A stretch of DNA of 64,000 bases from UBA5070 sp035913415 (GCA_035913415.1 JAMIIV010000216.1:1-64000); one strand, 5' to 3'; positions 40,329 to 49,510 are shown, numbered from the stretch's first letter. A program made the numbers and translations. The notes: a model not told the origin generated them from the letters alone.

Positions 40329-40408
40329 GGGCGATGCGGCGTTTCCCACGATTCCAGTCCATCGGAAACACCATTTCATCAGGATCGGCGCTCCGATCCT
40401 TGGTAACC

Positions 40409-41149
40409 TCATTCGATCTCGAACGAGTATTCCTTCACGATGCGCACCGGGACCGCTCGCCCCGCCACGATCAACGGCTTGAACACCGAAGACTGGATGG
40501 CGCGCTTGATGTTGGCATTGAAGTCGCGTTGCCCGGCGTTGAGGAACCGCACGTCGGTGACCCGGCCGGTGGTGTCCAGCGAGATGAGCACCTTGACGGT
40601 CAGGGAAACGCCCTGCTCCAAGGCCCATTCCGGATACGCCGGCGAGATTTCCTTCACCACCTGCGCATCGTAGCTGGCCTGCATGGGAGCCGGAGGCAGC
40701 GGAGCGGCAGGGGGCTTGATCACCTCGTCGGGGGGCTTCATCAAGGTGTTCCCCGTGGCCACGGCCATGGTGCCGTTGGCGCTGGTCCCCTCTTCCGGGA
40801 TGCCGAACTGCGGCGGAGGAGGCTCCGTCGTGGGCGGCGGCGGCGGCTGGTCGGGATCTGGCGGAACCGGCTTGGGGGGAGTGATGTCCTTGGGTGGTGG
40901 CGGTGGCGGAGGAGGAGGCGGCGGCGGGGGCAACTCCTCGTCCACGATCGTCACCATCTCATCGAGGGGGATCTTGTCGTGGACCAGCAGCACGCCACCG
41001 AACAGGGCGCCCCAGAAGGCCAGGAAGACCAGCGCCACAGTCCACTCGCGCGCCCCGACCGGACGCGAGGGCACGGGCGGAAGCGCCAACACCGCAGGTA
41101 CGGGGGCCATGCGCCCCCGCACGCGGAGCTTCAGGGCCCTGGCGCTCAC
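40409..41149 (-). CDS. tonB: TonB energy-transducing protein
   Basis: A 246-residue TonB. A cytoplasmic N-terminus precedes one membrane helix (WTVALVFLAFWGALFGGVLLV, about residues 36-56). A long polyproline segment (13 consecutive prolines at about 74-86, then K/P-rich repeats) spans the periplasm. The C-terminal domain (about 160-246; ISPAYPEWALEQGVSLTVKV, then FKPLIVAGRAVPVRI) contacts TonB boxes of receptors. The GTG start overlaps the exbD stop (GTGA). The adjoining receptor gene is a likely client. Confidence 0.92.
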   Translation of the reverse strand: MSARALKLRVRGRMAPVPAVLALPPVPSRPVGAREWTVALVFLAFWGALFGGVLLVHDKIPLDEMVTIVDEELPPPPPPPPPPPPPKDITPPKPVPPDPDQPPPPPTTEPPPPQFGIPEEGTSANGTMAVATGNTLMKPPDEVIKPPAAPLPPAPMQASYDAQVVKEISPAYPEWALEQGVSLTVKVLISLDTTGRVTDVRFLNAGQRDFNANIKRAIQSSVFKPLIVAGRAVPVRIVKEYSFEIE

Positions 41150-41550
41150 GGACGAACCACCTTCAAGGCGTACTTCGAAATGCCCGCTCCGCGCACCAGA
41201 TCGATCACATCGACGACCGACTGGTACTTCAGATCGCGATCGGCGCCGATCAGCACCTGGAACTCGGGATCGCTGGCCGACTTGGCCCGCAGGATCGCCG
41301 CGATGGCCGCGGTGTCCAGGGCTTCGCCGTCGAGGTAGGTGTTCCCGTCCTTGTCGATGATCAGCCCCGCGGCCTTGGGGGCCTGCGTTCCGGCGTTGGC
41401 CGCCTTGGGCGCGTTCAGCGCGATTTCGCGCTGGTCGATCACCGAGCTCGTGATCATGAAGATGATCAGCAGCACCAGGAAGATGTCGACGAGCGGCGTG
41501 ATGTTGATCGCGGAGATCATCTCCTCGTCGTTGGAAGTCGCCGCGGCCAT
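41146..41550 (-). CDS. exbD: Biopolymer transport protein ExbD
   Basis: A 134-residue ExbD/TolR protein: one N-terminal membrane helix with the proton-relevant Asp in NITPLVDIFLVLLIIFMITS, then a periplasmic domain ending YALKVVRP. It forms the stator-like complex with ExbB that powers TonB. It lies 1 base after exbB and overlaps tonB. Confidence 0.93.
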   Translation of the reverse strand: MAAATSNDEEMISAINITPLVDIFLVLLIIFMITSSVIDQREIALNAPKAANAGTQAPKAAGLIIDKDGNTYLDGEALDTAAIAAILRAKSASDPEFQVLIGADRDLKYQSVVDVIDLVRGAGISKYALKVVRP

Positions 41551-41551
41551 G

Positions 41552-42199
41552 TCAGTTCTCCTTCGAAGCGGCGTTGAGGGAGCGGACCACGATCAGGCCG
41601 CGCACTTCGCGCGAGCGGTCGAGGGTCTCCTTGATGCGGTTCTTGAGGATGTTGAAGGCCACCACGGCGGGGATGGCGATCACCAGGCCCAGGGCCGTGG
41701 CGATCAGGGCGCGGGCGATGGAGACCATGACCAGGGTGCTTCCCTTGCCGCCGGCCTGCGCGAACTGGTTGAAGGCGATCAGGATGCCCAGGACGGTTCC
41801 TGTCAGACCGAGGAACGGAGCGTTGGCGCCCACGGTGCCCAAAAACGAGACGCCCGATTCGAGGCTGCGGCGCTCGGCCGACTCCTGCACGTCGTAGAGC
41901 TTCTCGAGGGCTTCGGGGGCCAGACCGGCGTTGTCCATTCCCAGCTTGACGTAACGGCCCGGGAGGGTGCGCTCCTCCTCGATGGACACCTGGACATTGT
42001 CGAGCTTGCCTCTGCCGAGATCGGCCGAGAGGATCTTCGTCCACTTGGCGGAATCGCCCTTGGCCGCGCCGATGGCCTGCCAGCGCCACACGAAGATGAC
42101 GAGCACGCCGATGCCCAGCAGGATCAGCAGGACGTAGATGGCGATTTCGATGGTGAAGAGGATCGGCGCGAGGGTGCCGACGATGTTGGCCTGGACCAT
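41552..42199 (-). CDS. exbB: Biopolymer transport protein ExbB (MotA/TolQ/ExbB family)
   Basis: A 215-residue proton-channel protein with three membrane segments: about residues 15-38 (IEIAIYVLLILLGIGVLVIF), 125-150 (NAPFLGLTGTVLGILIAFNQF) and 160-185 (SIARALIATALGLVIAIPAVVAF). The motif GLTGTVLGI and the small-residue-rich third helix are typical. It heads the exbB-exbD-tonB operon. A TAGCTT motif lies about 50 bases upstream on the minus strand (42252-42257). Confidence 0.92.
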   Translation of the reverse strand: MVQANIVGTLAPILFTIEIAIYVLLILLGIGVLVIFVWRWQAIGAAKGDSAKWTKILSADLGRGKLDNVQVSIEEERTLPGRYVKLGMDNAGLAPEALEKLYDVQESAERRSLESGVSFLGTVGANAPFLGLTGTVLGILIAFNQFAQAGGKGSTLVMVSIARALIATALGLVIAIPAVVAFNILKNRIKETLDRSREVRGLIVVRSLNAASKEN

Positions 42200-42281
42200 G
42201 GTGTGTTCTCCTGTCGTAGCGTTGGGATGTCTGTGTCTGGGCGATGGATCTAAGCTAGCCGAGCGATGCTCCGGGGAGGTT

Positions 42282-43619
42282 TCATCCGCCGAACGGACCG
42301 TTGCCCTTGTCTTTGCCCGTGTACTGGTCGGGATCGAGATTCAGGTCTTCGCAGAGGGGTCCGGGAACCCATTCCGTGCCGTCCTTGTAGGCTTTGTCGC
42401 GGCCCCGCTCGCACCAGGCGCGGCGCAGCTCCTGGACGGGATAACCCTTGAGCCCCTCCGGCTTCTTCACGTGCAACACGATGCTGTCGACCGCGGCGCC
42501 GGCGAAGTAGCCTTCGCCCCCGCGCACGTTGGAGTAGGCCGAGGGCTTCAGCTCGTCGCCGTTGGTGCGGTAGTACTCGATGTAGAGGCTGTCGAGCGAG
42601 TAGAACCGCTGCACCGATCTCCCCGTGTACCCCAGGTAGACCGAGGTGAACAGCAGGGTGTCCGGGTACATGGGGGTGTTGGGCTGGAACTTTCCGTACA
42701 ACAGCAGGGTGCGGGTGTTGCCGGGCTGGTAGTATCCGGGCAGCTCCGGATCCGTCCGTCCCGTGGCTTCCAAAGCGGCCTGCGTCACCGGGTTCAGCAG
42801 CCGCTCCCCGGCGGTATCGAACTGCTGGATGGCCAACAGCCCCCCGAAACGCTCCCGATCCACGCGCTGCAGCAGGCCGTACACACGAAACGCCCTCTGG
42901 ATCTCCTGACCCTTCTCGTCGAGCACCTTCGAACGGTCTCCCAGCGCCCAGACCGAATCCCCGGTGCGGGCCAGCTTCCAGACGGGCAGGCCGTCGGCGA
43001 CCCGCTGCAGGTCGCTGGTGGACACGCCGGGGAACAGACCGTAGGGAGCGAACATCCGCTTGGCGGAATCCGGATCGTTCCGGAAGAGTGCGACCTCCTG
43101 CTCGGAGACGCCATCGGCCAGGAACGGGACCAGGGCTTCGATGGGCGCGGCCAGGCTGTCGGCGATGTCGTAGCTGCGGGGCGTGTAGGTCTCGGCGGTC
43201 AGCCGGGAGGTCCGCCACTCGGCACCCGCGGGAAAATCACGCGAGGCGTTCCAGCGAAGGTCCGCCTCCAGGCGGTAGCGCGCGCCCAGGGCGACCCGGG
43301 CGGCGGTGTCCACCGGGATCCAGGCTCGACGGTTTCCGTCGGCCATCCGGTAGGCGACCACCTGGTCGGCGTCCAGGCGCCGCACCAGCACGGTCGATGC
43401 CGTGGTGTCGACGAAGGCCACGGTCGAGTCGTAGGTGTAATCGAACCTCTGGGTGCGGTCCAGCCAGACGGTATCGAACGGCATTCCCGCCACGAGGAAG
43501 CCCCCGACCCGCACGTTCAGCGGCACCTCGGCGTCGTCGACCGATGTGTTCCAGGGGCCGTTGCAGGAGGCCAGCAGCGCCCCGAGGGCGATCAGGATGG
43601 TGTTGCGTCGCATGTTCAT
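42282..43619 (-). CDS. DUF4249-like lipoprotein partner of the TonB-dependent receptor
   Basis: A 445-residue lipoprotein (lipobox LLASC, Cys near residue 19). The Cys is followed by an Ig-like strand pattern (VPLNVRVGGFLVAGMPFDTVWLD) and later by SLDSLYIEYYRTNGDELKPS and SNVRGGEGYFAG, a segment reminiscent of DUF4249 proteins, which are encoded next to TonB-dependent receptors in Bacteroidota. It lies 6 bases after the receptor gene and is almost certainly co-expressed with it. Its role could be to cap or load the receptor on the surface; the substrate is unknown. Family assignment rests on the pattern and on context. Confidence 0.68.
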   Translation of the reverse strand: MNMRRNTILIALGALLASCNGPWNTSVDDAEVPLNVRVGGFLVAGMPFDTVWLDRTQRFDYTYDSTVAFVDTTASTVLVRRLDADQVVAYRMADGNRRAWIPVDTAARVALGARYRLEADLRWNASRDFPAGAEWRTSRLTAETYTPRSYDIADSLAAPIEALVPFLADGVSEQEVALFRNDPDSAKRMFAPYGLFPGVSTSDLQRVADGLPVWKLARTGDSVWALGDRSKVLDEKGQEIQRAFRVYGLLQRVDRERFGGLLAIQQFDTAGERLLNPVTQAALEATGRTDPELPGYYQPGNTRTLLLYGKFQPNTPMYPDTLLFTSVYLGYTGRSVQRFYSLDSLYIEYYRTNGDELKPSAYSNVRGGEGYFAGAAVDSIVLHVKKPEGLKGYPVQELRRAWCERGRDKAYKDGTEWVPGPLCEDLNLDPDQYTGKDKGNGPFGG

Positions 43620-43625
43620 GGCTCC

Positions 43626-46511
43626 TCAGAACTCGTATTCGTAGCCAAGGAAGGCAGGCAGGAACGGGAACTGGTAGGTCTCGTCCTTGGAGGGAGGATT
43701 GGTGCGGGTGTTCCAGCTCGAGGTGAACAGATTCTCGTTCCCCGTCGCGTTGATCACGGTGAAGTAGAAGCGCCAACGTCCGGTGCGTCCGAAGTCGAAC
43801 GGCGTGACGTCCAGGCGGAAATAATCCGTCTTGCGCTCGCGGTTGCGTTCGGCCTTCACCAGGCGCGTGTTCTCGTCGATGAAGATGGGGGCACCGCCCG
43901 TTTCGCCGCCGTCCACGCCCTGGAAGGGCTCGTGGGTGCGCTGGTAGCCTTCGTAGCCGGTCTGCGGCAGTCCGGTGTTGTAGTTGGCCTGGAAGCTGGT
44001 GCGCAGGAAGTCGGCCTTGGTCATCCACCAGAAGAAGGCCATCGGAGGAAAGACCACCGAAGTCGCGATCTTGGTCCACAGCGGAGCCGCCTTGCGATCG
44101 ATGCGCAGCGCCTCGGCCGAGCGCCGCCCGTACCAGTTCAAACCGCCCATGAGCTTGAACGTGTTGCGCTGGTCCCAGTCGGCCCAGTACGGACGGAATT
44201 TGACCGTATCGATGGAATTGACCAGGTCTTCCTGCTGGAGGGCCGAGAACGAAAGACCGTACGAGAGATTGCCGGTCCACCAGCCTTCGTCCTTGGCGAT
44301 CTGGATCTCGCCGCCGGTCGCGTATCCATGGAGCTTCTCGAACACGTTGGGGAAGAATTCATTGCCTTCCTTCTCCAGCGCGTCGAGCTCCCCCTGCGTG
44401 AGGGCTTCCTCGAAGTACAAGGGCACGTTGTCGAGGCTCTTGTAGTAGCCCTCCAGCGCGACGCGCAAGCCCAGGTCCGTGAGGTTGGAGCGTTCCACGC
44501 CCGCTGCGGTCATCAACTGGGTGGTGGGCTCCATGGGGTCGCGGACCGCGTACCAGAATTCGTTGGGGGACTCCTGGTCGCCGAAGCGCAACGAGGTCAT
44601 GAACTGGCTGTAGCGCCCCATGTGGAGGTCGGACTTCCAGTCGGGCGCGAAGCGCCAGGTCCAACTGGCACGCGGGTCCAGGCTTCCCGCCTCGATCTCG
44701 CGCGACCAGTAGCCCCGCAACCCCGCCGTCACGGTGTGGTCGGTTCCGATGTTCCAGCGGTCCTGCAGCCAGCCGGCGTGCAACATGTTGTCCGTTTCTT
44801 CTTGCAGATCGATCTGGGCTACCAGGACGTTCTGTCCGAACTGGACCTGGTAGGTGTTCAACTCGTAGCCGGCCGTCAGGCGGTGTTCGGGAATCGGATC
44901 GAACTGCAGCTCCTGGCGGGTATTCCAGGTCTCGATGCCGTTGGTCAACTCGATGATGTCGCTGAAGCGCACGCGCTGGTCGAACTTGGAATACGACCAT
45001 GTGCCCTTGTACTCCAACTGGTCGGAGAGGCGCTTGCGCACGTTCACGGGGATCACCGTGTTGCCCCAGTCCAGCTCCAGGAAGGCGAACTTGAGCACGT
45101 CGCGACCGTCGTAGGCGGAAATACGGATGGTGTCGCCTTCACGCCCCCACGCCAGGCTTCCCTGGTTGTCGTAGAAGTCGTAGTCGAGGTCGAAATCGAT
45201 GGCTCCCGCGTCGCGCAGGGCATCCAGGGTGGCCGTGATCCAGGTCTTGCGCATGCCGCCCGCCCACGACCAGTTGCCGATCTGGCCATCGAGGGCCGCC
45301 GAACCGCCGAAGGTGGTCAGGCGTGTCGCGCCGTTGAAGCGCAGCGTGTCCTTGCGCTCGGGAATGATCCACGGGCGCGGTGCGGTGTCCACAAGGGGCT
45401 CCATCAGCTTCACCGTGGTGTCCACCGGGACGTAGGGGCCCAATCCTCCGAGCCAGTTCATCTTGTCTTCGAGCCAGCGCAGGGTGTCGGGAGCGCCCGA
45501 TCCCCCCACCTTGCTGGAGACCAGCAGCACCGAGGCCAGGCGGTTGCCGTAGCGCGGATCGAAACCGCCCTTGTAGAAGTCCAACCCTCCGGTGACATCG
45601 GCCAGGAAGGAGCTGAAGAGCCCGCCGAAGTGGCTGGGGCTGTAGACCACGCCGTTGTCGAACAGGACCAGGTTCTGGTCGGACGACGACCCGCGTACAT
45701 AGACCTTGGTCGAGAAGTCGGACGACGACACGACGCCCGGAAGGGCCTGCACCGCGCGCATGACGTCGGGTTCGGCCAGGCCGGGCATGCGTTTGATGGT
45801 GGTCACCGTCACGCGCTCCTGCCCCAGGATGCGCGGCGCACGGCGCTTGGCGCGGATCACGACCTTGCGCCCGGCCTGCGAATTCGTGACCACCTGACCC
45901 GAGGCGACCATCGCCAGGGCGGCGCTGTCCACGGCGGTGGTGTCGTAGACGGTGCGCAGGGTGTCGCGCGTCTCGACCACCGAATCGACCACGATCCGCA
46001 GCGGCGCGATGTCGACCGTGTCGAAGCCCTGGGGACGGAACCCCGTGCACAACCGGTCTCCCGCGGCCGTGAGGCAGACGTCGTAGGAGCCCGTGGCGCG
46101 ACGGAAACTGTCGGTGGGAACTTCCGCCACCCAGCGTCCGGAGTCGTCGACGGCCGCGTCGACGCCGTCGACCGTGACCTGCGAGCCGACCGGCGCCGAC
46201 GAGCGCACGACCAGCCAGACGAAGGGCGAGTTGACGGGAGCCGAAGGCGCCGCAGGTGCGACGAGACTCGTGGATGCGCCCGCGGTGGCGGAATCCGCAA
46301 CGACGACGGTGGGTGCCGACACCACCGGACGGTCGATGAGGGCCGTGTCGACCACGGGAAGCGCCGCCACGGCGGCACTGTCCAGGATGGACTGGAGGAG
46401 GGGGGGCGGAGCGGATCCGAGCCCGGTGGAGGCGGGGGGTGAATCCTGCGCGGCCACCACCAGGGCGCAGGCAGCGGAGGCGATCAAGGCCTTGGTTGCG
46501 AAGTGTTGCAT
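43626..46511 (-). CDS. TonB-dependent outer-membrane receptor
   Basis: A 961-residue receptor. A signal peptide (LIASAACALVVAAQ) is followed by an Ala/Val/Asp-rich region and an Ig-like extension (about 85-160; SQVTVDGVDAAVDDSGRW) before the plug. The plug (about 225-330) has ERVTVTTIKRMPGLAEPDVMRAVQALPGVV, VYVRGSSSDQNLVLFDNGVVY and LDFYKGGFDPRYGNRLASVL. The barrel fills the rest and ends YEYEF, with the aromatic last residue typical of outer-membrane barrels. The ATG at 46511 starts the signal peptide; the frame upstream is a shadow. It heads the receptor/lipoprotein pair, next to tonB-exbBD. The ligand is not evident. Confidence 0.9.
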   Translation of the reverse strand: MQHFATKALIASAACALVVAAQDSPPASTGLGSAPPPLLQSILDSAAVAALPVVDTALIDRPVVSAPTVVVADSATAGASTSLVAPAAPSAPVNSPFVWLVVRSSAPVGSQVTVDGVDAAVDDSGRWVAEVPTDSFRRATGSYDVCLTAAGDRLCTGFRPQGFDTVDIAPLRIVVDSVVETRDTLRTVYDTTAVDSAALAMVASGQVVTNSQAGRKVVIRAKRRAPRILGQERVTVTTIKRMPGLAEPDVMRAVQALPGVVSSSDFSTKVYVRGSSSDQNLVLFDNGVVYSPSHFGGLFSSFLADVTGGLDFYKGGFDPRYGNRLASVLLVSSKVGGSGAPDTLRWLEDKMNWLGGLGPYVPVDTTVKLMEPLVDTAPRPWIIPERKDTLRFNGATRLTTFGGSAALDGQIGNWSWAGGMRKTWITATLDALRDAGAIDFDLDYDFYDNQGSLAWGREGDTIRISAYDGRDVLKFAFLELDWGNTVIPVNVRKRLSDQLEYKGTWSYSKFDQRVRFSDIIELTNGIETWNTRQELQFDPIPEHRLTAGYELNTYQVQFGQNVLVAQIDLQEETDNMLHAGWLQDRWNIGTDHTVTAGLRGYWSREIEAGSLDPRASWTWRFAPDWKSDLHMGRYSQFMTSLRFGDQESPNEFWYAVRDPMEPTTQLMTAAGVERSNLTDLGLRVALEGYYKSLDNVPLYFEEALTQGELDALEKEGNEFFPNVFEKLHGYATGGEIQIAKDEGWWTGNLSYGLSFSALQQEDLVNSIDTVKFRPYWADWDQRNTFKLMGGLNWYGRRSAEALRIDRKAAPLWTKIATSVVFPPMAFFWWMTKADFLRTSFQANYNTGLPQTGYEGYQRTHEPFQGVDGGETGGAPIFIDENTRLVKAERNRERKTDYFRLDVTPFDFGRTGRWRFYFTVINATGNENLFTSSWNTRTNPPSKDETYQFPFLPAFLGYEYEF

Positions 46512-46567
46512 GGAGAACCCGAGCGAGGAGGTTGCGTGGTTGTGTTGAAAGGTCTTTGGAGCCCGGA

Positions 46568-47245
46568 TCACCGACACGCGCCGGGCGAGGCGTCGTGGTG
46601 ATGGGGCGGAAGGTCGAAGAGGGCCATCGCGGCCTCCAGGCGTTCCGGATCGTTCCGGAACTCCGTGAGACCCAACATCACAAGTCCGTGGACGGTGGCC
46701 CACATCCAGTCGGCCAGGGCCCGGGGCGGCGCAGGCGGCAACCACCCCTTGGAGACGCCCTCCTGCACCCCCGCCAGAAGCTGGTCGTAGCTCTGGTGGT
46801 GGGCCTTGGTGGCAGCGTGGGAGTCATCTCCCCCCAGCCAATCGGGACGCCGCAGGTACATGAGCTGGTAGTGCACCGGATGGGCCACGCCGAAGCGGAC
46901 ATAGGCCTTGCCGAGGGTGCCCATGCGGCGCATCGGATCGGGTTCGGCGGCCAGGGCGCGTTCCATGGCGTCGCCGAATTCGCGGAAAGCCTCGTCGAGC
47001 AGGGCCCGCAGGAGGTCTTCCTTGTTCACGAAGTGGTGGTAGATGGTGGTGGCGGAATACCCGATGCGCGCGGCGACCTGCCGCATGGAAAATTCGTCGA
47101 AGCCCTTCTCCAGAAAAACGTCTCCGGCCGCGGCAAGGATGGCCGCCCGCAGAGCTTCGCGCTCCGCGTCGCGACGCGCCTTGCTGGCCGCGCGCACTTT
47201 GCGCTCGGCATCGGGGATCGGATGAACGGAAGACTTGGGCGCCAC
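46568..47245 (-). CDS. TetR-family transcription regulator
   Basis: A 225-residue regulator. The helix-turn-helix is ILAAAGDVFLEKGFDEFSMR then QVAARIGYSATTIYHHFVNKEDLL, a strong TetR match. The ligand-binding part has the pattern VHYQLMYLRRPDW and later ALADWMWATVHGLVMLGLTEF, as in TetR proteins with the WHG-type C-terminal domain. The GTG at 47245 has AGGA upstream. It lies just upstream of the receptor gene and divergent from the gene at 47397, either of which it may regulate. A palindrome between them overlaps its own likely promoter. Confidence 0.9.
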   Translation of the reverse strand: MAPKSSVHPIPDAERKVRAASKARRDAEREALRAAILAAAGDVFLEKGFDEFSMRQVAARIGYSATTIYHHFVNKEDLLRALLDEAFREFGDAMERALAAEPDPMRRMGTLGKAYVRFGVAHPVHYQLMYLRRPDWLGGDDSHAATKAHHQSYDQLLAGVQEGVSKGWLPPAPPRALADWMWATVHGLVMLGLTEFRNDPERLEAAMALFDLPPHHHDASPGACR

Positions 47246-47295
47246 GAGCCATTTTCCTTTGGAGGGCGCGATGCCCTGCCGGAAGAGTTCTTAAT

Positions 47296-47316
47296 TTAGT
47301 TAACAGCGTTAACTTA
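47296..47316. promoter_or_regulatory. Candidate TetR operator palindrome
   Basis: TTAGTTAAC and GTTAACTTA form a 9-base inverted repeat with one mismatch and a 3-base spacer, in an AT-rich island between the TetR gene and the divergent gene. TAAATT on the minus strand at 47294-47299 overlaps it, so binding would block the TetR gene's own promoter. Confidence 0.6.
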
Positions 47317-47396
47317 CGGATCAATCGTTAGAAAGTCAACACTGATACGAAAGTTTTTGTTGGTCGACCAATTGTCCGGGGAGTACTTCTTCGAAC

Positions 47397-48263
47397 ATGG
47401 CTCCCTTCTTGGAATTTCTGCGCGGCGACCCTTCCCGCCTCGACGGTCGGCTGACCGCCATCGTGCGCCTGGTGGGCAATCTTCCCGACGACCACCCCAC
47501 GGCCTCGATGGTCCATGGGGGCATGTTGTGTGTCCAGGGAAATTTCCGCGACCAGCGCACCATGGCCGACTTCTTCCGTGTCGAATTGGGTCTGACCATG
47601 GAAAAGGGGATCGACGAGATCATCGAACAGGCGCGCCAGACCGGCGGTTTGGAAAGCGCCCTCGATCCCGAGGCGGTGCGCGAGCGTTTGCGCTCGATGG
47701 GCCAATCCGAGTTCCTGCCCATTCCCGCCAAGGTCGTGGGCTTTGATACGCTGGAAGACGCCCTCGAGGAAGAGGGCGACGTGGTGCTGCTGGGAACCTT
47801 CGAAGACATCCAGTTCGCCCACATGGCCATCAACGGCTTTCCCATGCTCTACCAGGCACGTTACCGCGAGCAGGAGCACCACCAGATGCGCGAGGAGATT
47901 TCCCAATGGCTGGGGCATCTCGAGGATTCCGTGCCCACACCCGCCGCACTTCCGGAGCCCCCCACTCTCGAGACCTTCGAAGGCGACATCGAGGCGCACT
48001 TGCTGAAAGACCTGCTTCCGGGCATGTTCTACGCCGAAGGCGACTCGTACGAGGCCCATGCCGCCGAACTGCGTTTCCGCGCCTTCATGGCCCCGTGCCT
48101 GGTGCCCCACGACGTCGAGACCATGGTGGCCCTAGTGCCCGCCATCCGCAGCGGGGACACCAACGCCTTGCATCGCCTGGAACTGCTGGTCCGCAAAGCA
48201 GCGGCATTGCAGCGCGAAGACTTCCGCACCCTGGAGCGCATCAAACTCGAACTTGGGGAGTGA
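47397..48263 (+). CDS. Soluble protein of unknown function, divergent from the TetR gene
   Basis: A 288-residue acidic protein with no signal peptide or membrane segment. The N-terminal two-thirds has segments like LDGRLTAIVRLVGNLPDDHP, SMVHGGMLCVQGNFRDQ and LPIPAKVVGFDTLEDALEEEGDVVLLGTFED. The C-terminal part is helical (ELRFRAFMAPCLVPHDVETM, then LLVRKAAALQREDFRTLERIKLELGE). I do not recognise a family. Divergent transcription from a TetR gene across a palindromic operator suggests it is a target of that regulator. The ribosome-binding site is weak. Confidence 0.7.
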   Translation: MAPFLEFLRGDPSRLDGRLTAIVRLVGNLPDDHPTASMVHGGMLCVQGNFRDQRTMADFFRVELGLTMEKGIDEIIEQARQTGGLESALDPEAVRERLRSMGQSEFLPIPAKVVGFDTLEDALEEEGDVVLLGTFEDIQFAHMAINGFPMLYQARYREQEHHQMREEISQWLGHLEDSVPTPAALPEPPTLETFEGDIEAHLLKDLLPGMFYAEGDSYEAHAAELRFRAFMAPCLVPHDVETMVALVPAIRSGDTNALHRLELLVRKAAALQREDFRTLERIKLELGE

Positions 48264-48318
48264 ACTCCGGTTCTCCGGGTCCCCACCCCGCTCATCCTGA
48301 GGAAGGGCGCCCCCCCCC

Positions 48319-48455
48319 GCTCACCCTGAGGAGGCCCTTTGGGCCGTCTCGAAGGGGGAGGGCAGCGCCGCCGCACTGGGTACAAGATCTTGTGCTCGCG
48401 AATCCACCGCCCACCCTTCGAGACGCGAGGCACAGCCTCGCTCCTCAGGACGAGC
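48319..48455. repeat. Long imperfect palindromic intergenic repeat
   Basis: The left arm (48319-48356) has CTGAGGAG and CGTCTCGAAGGG; the right arm (48414-48455) has CCCTTCGAGACG and CTCCTCAG, the reverse complements in the expected order. Between them lies the palindrome CAAGATCTTG at 48383-48392. A partial copy of the outer sequence (CTCATCCTGAGGAAGGG) occurs at 48291-48307. The element looks like a non-coding mobile repeat (MITE or REP-like) between convergent genes; no transposase is nearby. Confidence 0.7.
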
Positions 48456-48493
48456 GGTGGATTTTGACCGCTCGGAGGTTTTTTCTCACTCTC

Positions 48494-49462
48494 TCAGCGC
48501 CCCAGGGCGGCGCGCACCGGCCCCAGCTCGCGCACCAGCGACGGGGGCAGGTCCTTGCGCGCCGAGGCGTACCGAGGGGCGTCCAGGGTGTCCAGCCAGG
48601 CGCGGGCGGAATCCGTCCGGCCCGCGGCGAAGTGGATGCGCGCCAGGTTGCCCGCGGCCGACTGCCGATTAACAGGAATTGTCTCCAGGCCGGCGTATTC
48701 GCGCCACGACAGGCGGTAGCGCTCCAGGGCTTCGTCGTAGCGGCGCAACCGGAACAACACGTCGCCTTCGGCCTGCCGGTACAGGCGGTTGCCGGGGCAG
48801 GCGGCCAGGCCGTCGCGGGCCACCTTCAGGGCAAGTGCGTATTCCTTCCGTTCGAAGCGGATCCACAAAAGCGACGTGCGCCAGATTTCACGCAACGGCG
48901 TCTCGGCGGCCACCGCCTTCTCCGTCTGCTCCAGACCCCTGGCGCGGGTGTCGCCCCCCAGCACGGAACGCAATGGCCCCAGCACCTGCGCTTTCCAGAA
49001 GTGGTAGCCCCCCAGCACTCCCAGCGCATCGGGGTCTTCGAGTTTTTCGTCCAGGAGGTCCTGGGCCAGGCTCGCGGCCTCACGCCCCTGGAGCGTGGCC
49101 TGGACGTCGTTGCCCTTCAGGGAATGCAGGTACGACAATTGGGAATGCCCCAGCATGCCCAACCAGCGTCCCTTGGTCGTGGCATCCTTCGCAAGCGCCT
49201 TGTCGGCCTGGTTCAGGAACACCTCGGCCCGAGCCATCCGCTCGGGATGGTGCAGGTCGGCGTACTCCCCCAGCGCCAGCGTGGCCCGCAGCACCAATCC
49301 TTCCGGCGCCCGCGACCAGGTCTGCGACCGGGCCAGGGTGTCGGCCGCCCCGTGGCGCCCCACCGCCGAAAGCCGGGTGGCGCGCGACCAGACCTCCCGC
49401 ACGTCGGGCGGGAGGGGGTCAGCGGAAGCCATTGAGGCACAAACCAGGAGAAGAGAGATCAT
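48494..49462 (-). CDS. Exported TPR-repeat protein
   Basis: A 322-residue protein with a short signal peptide (ISLLLVCASMASA). The mature part is helical with TPR-like units such as ALALKVARDGLAACPGNRLY, RQAEGDVLFRLRRYDEALERY and AAGNLARIHFAAGRTDSARAW. Such repeats mediate protein contacts; the partner is unknown. I chose the ATG at 49462 over a TTG 15 bases upstream. The gene starts 48 bases after the outer-membrane gene upstream, so they may share a transcript. Confidence 0.78.
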   Translation of the reverse strand: MISLLLVCASMASADPLPPDVREVWSRATRLSAVGRHGAADTLARSQTWSRAPEGLVLRATLALGEYADLHHPERMARAEVFLNQADKALAKDATTKGRWLGMLGHSQLSYLHSLKGNDVQATLQGREAASLAQDLLDEKLEDPDALGVLGGYHFWKAQVLGPLRSVLGGDTRARGLEQTEKAVAAETPLREIWRTSLLWIRFERKEYALALKVARDGLAACPGNRLYRQAEGDVLFRLRRYDEALERYRLSWREYAGLETIPVNRQSAAGNLARIHFAAGRTDSARAWLDTLDAPRYASARKDLPPSLVRELGPVRAALGR

Positions 49463-49510
49463 GGTGGGTGGGTGCAAGATGCAAAGAATGCTCGGTGTCG
49501 GAATCGTCTT

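Noticed and set aside
42138..46442. 1434-residue open frame on the plus strand opposite the TonB receptor
   Set aside because: It runs over the exbB end, the lipoprotein and the receptor without a motif; the minus-strand genes have complete families and signal peptides.
48319..48455. CRISPR array
   Set aside because: There is one inverted pair and no regular spacing of direct repeats with unique spacers. No cas genes are in the window.
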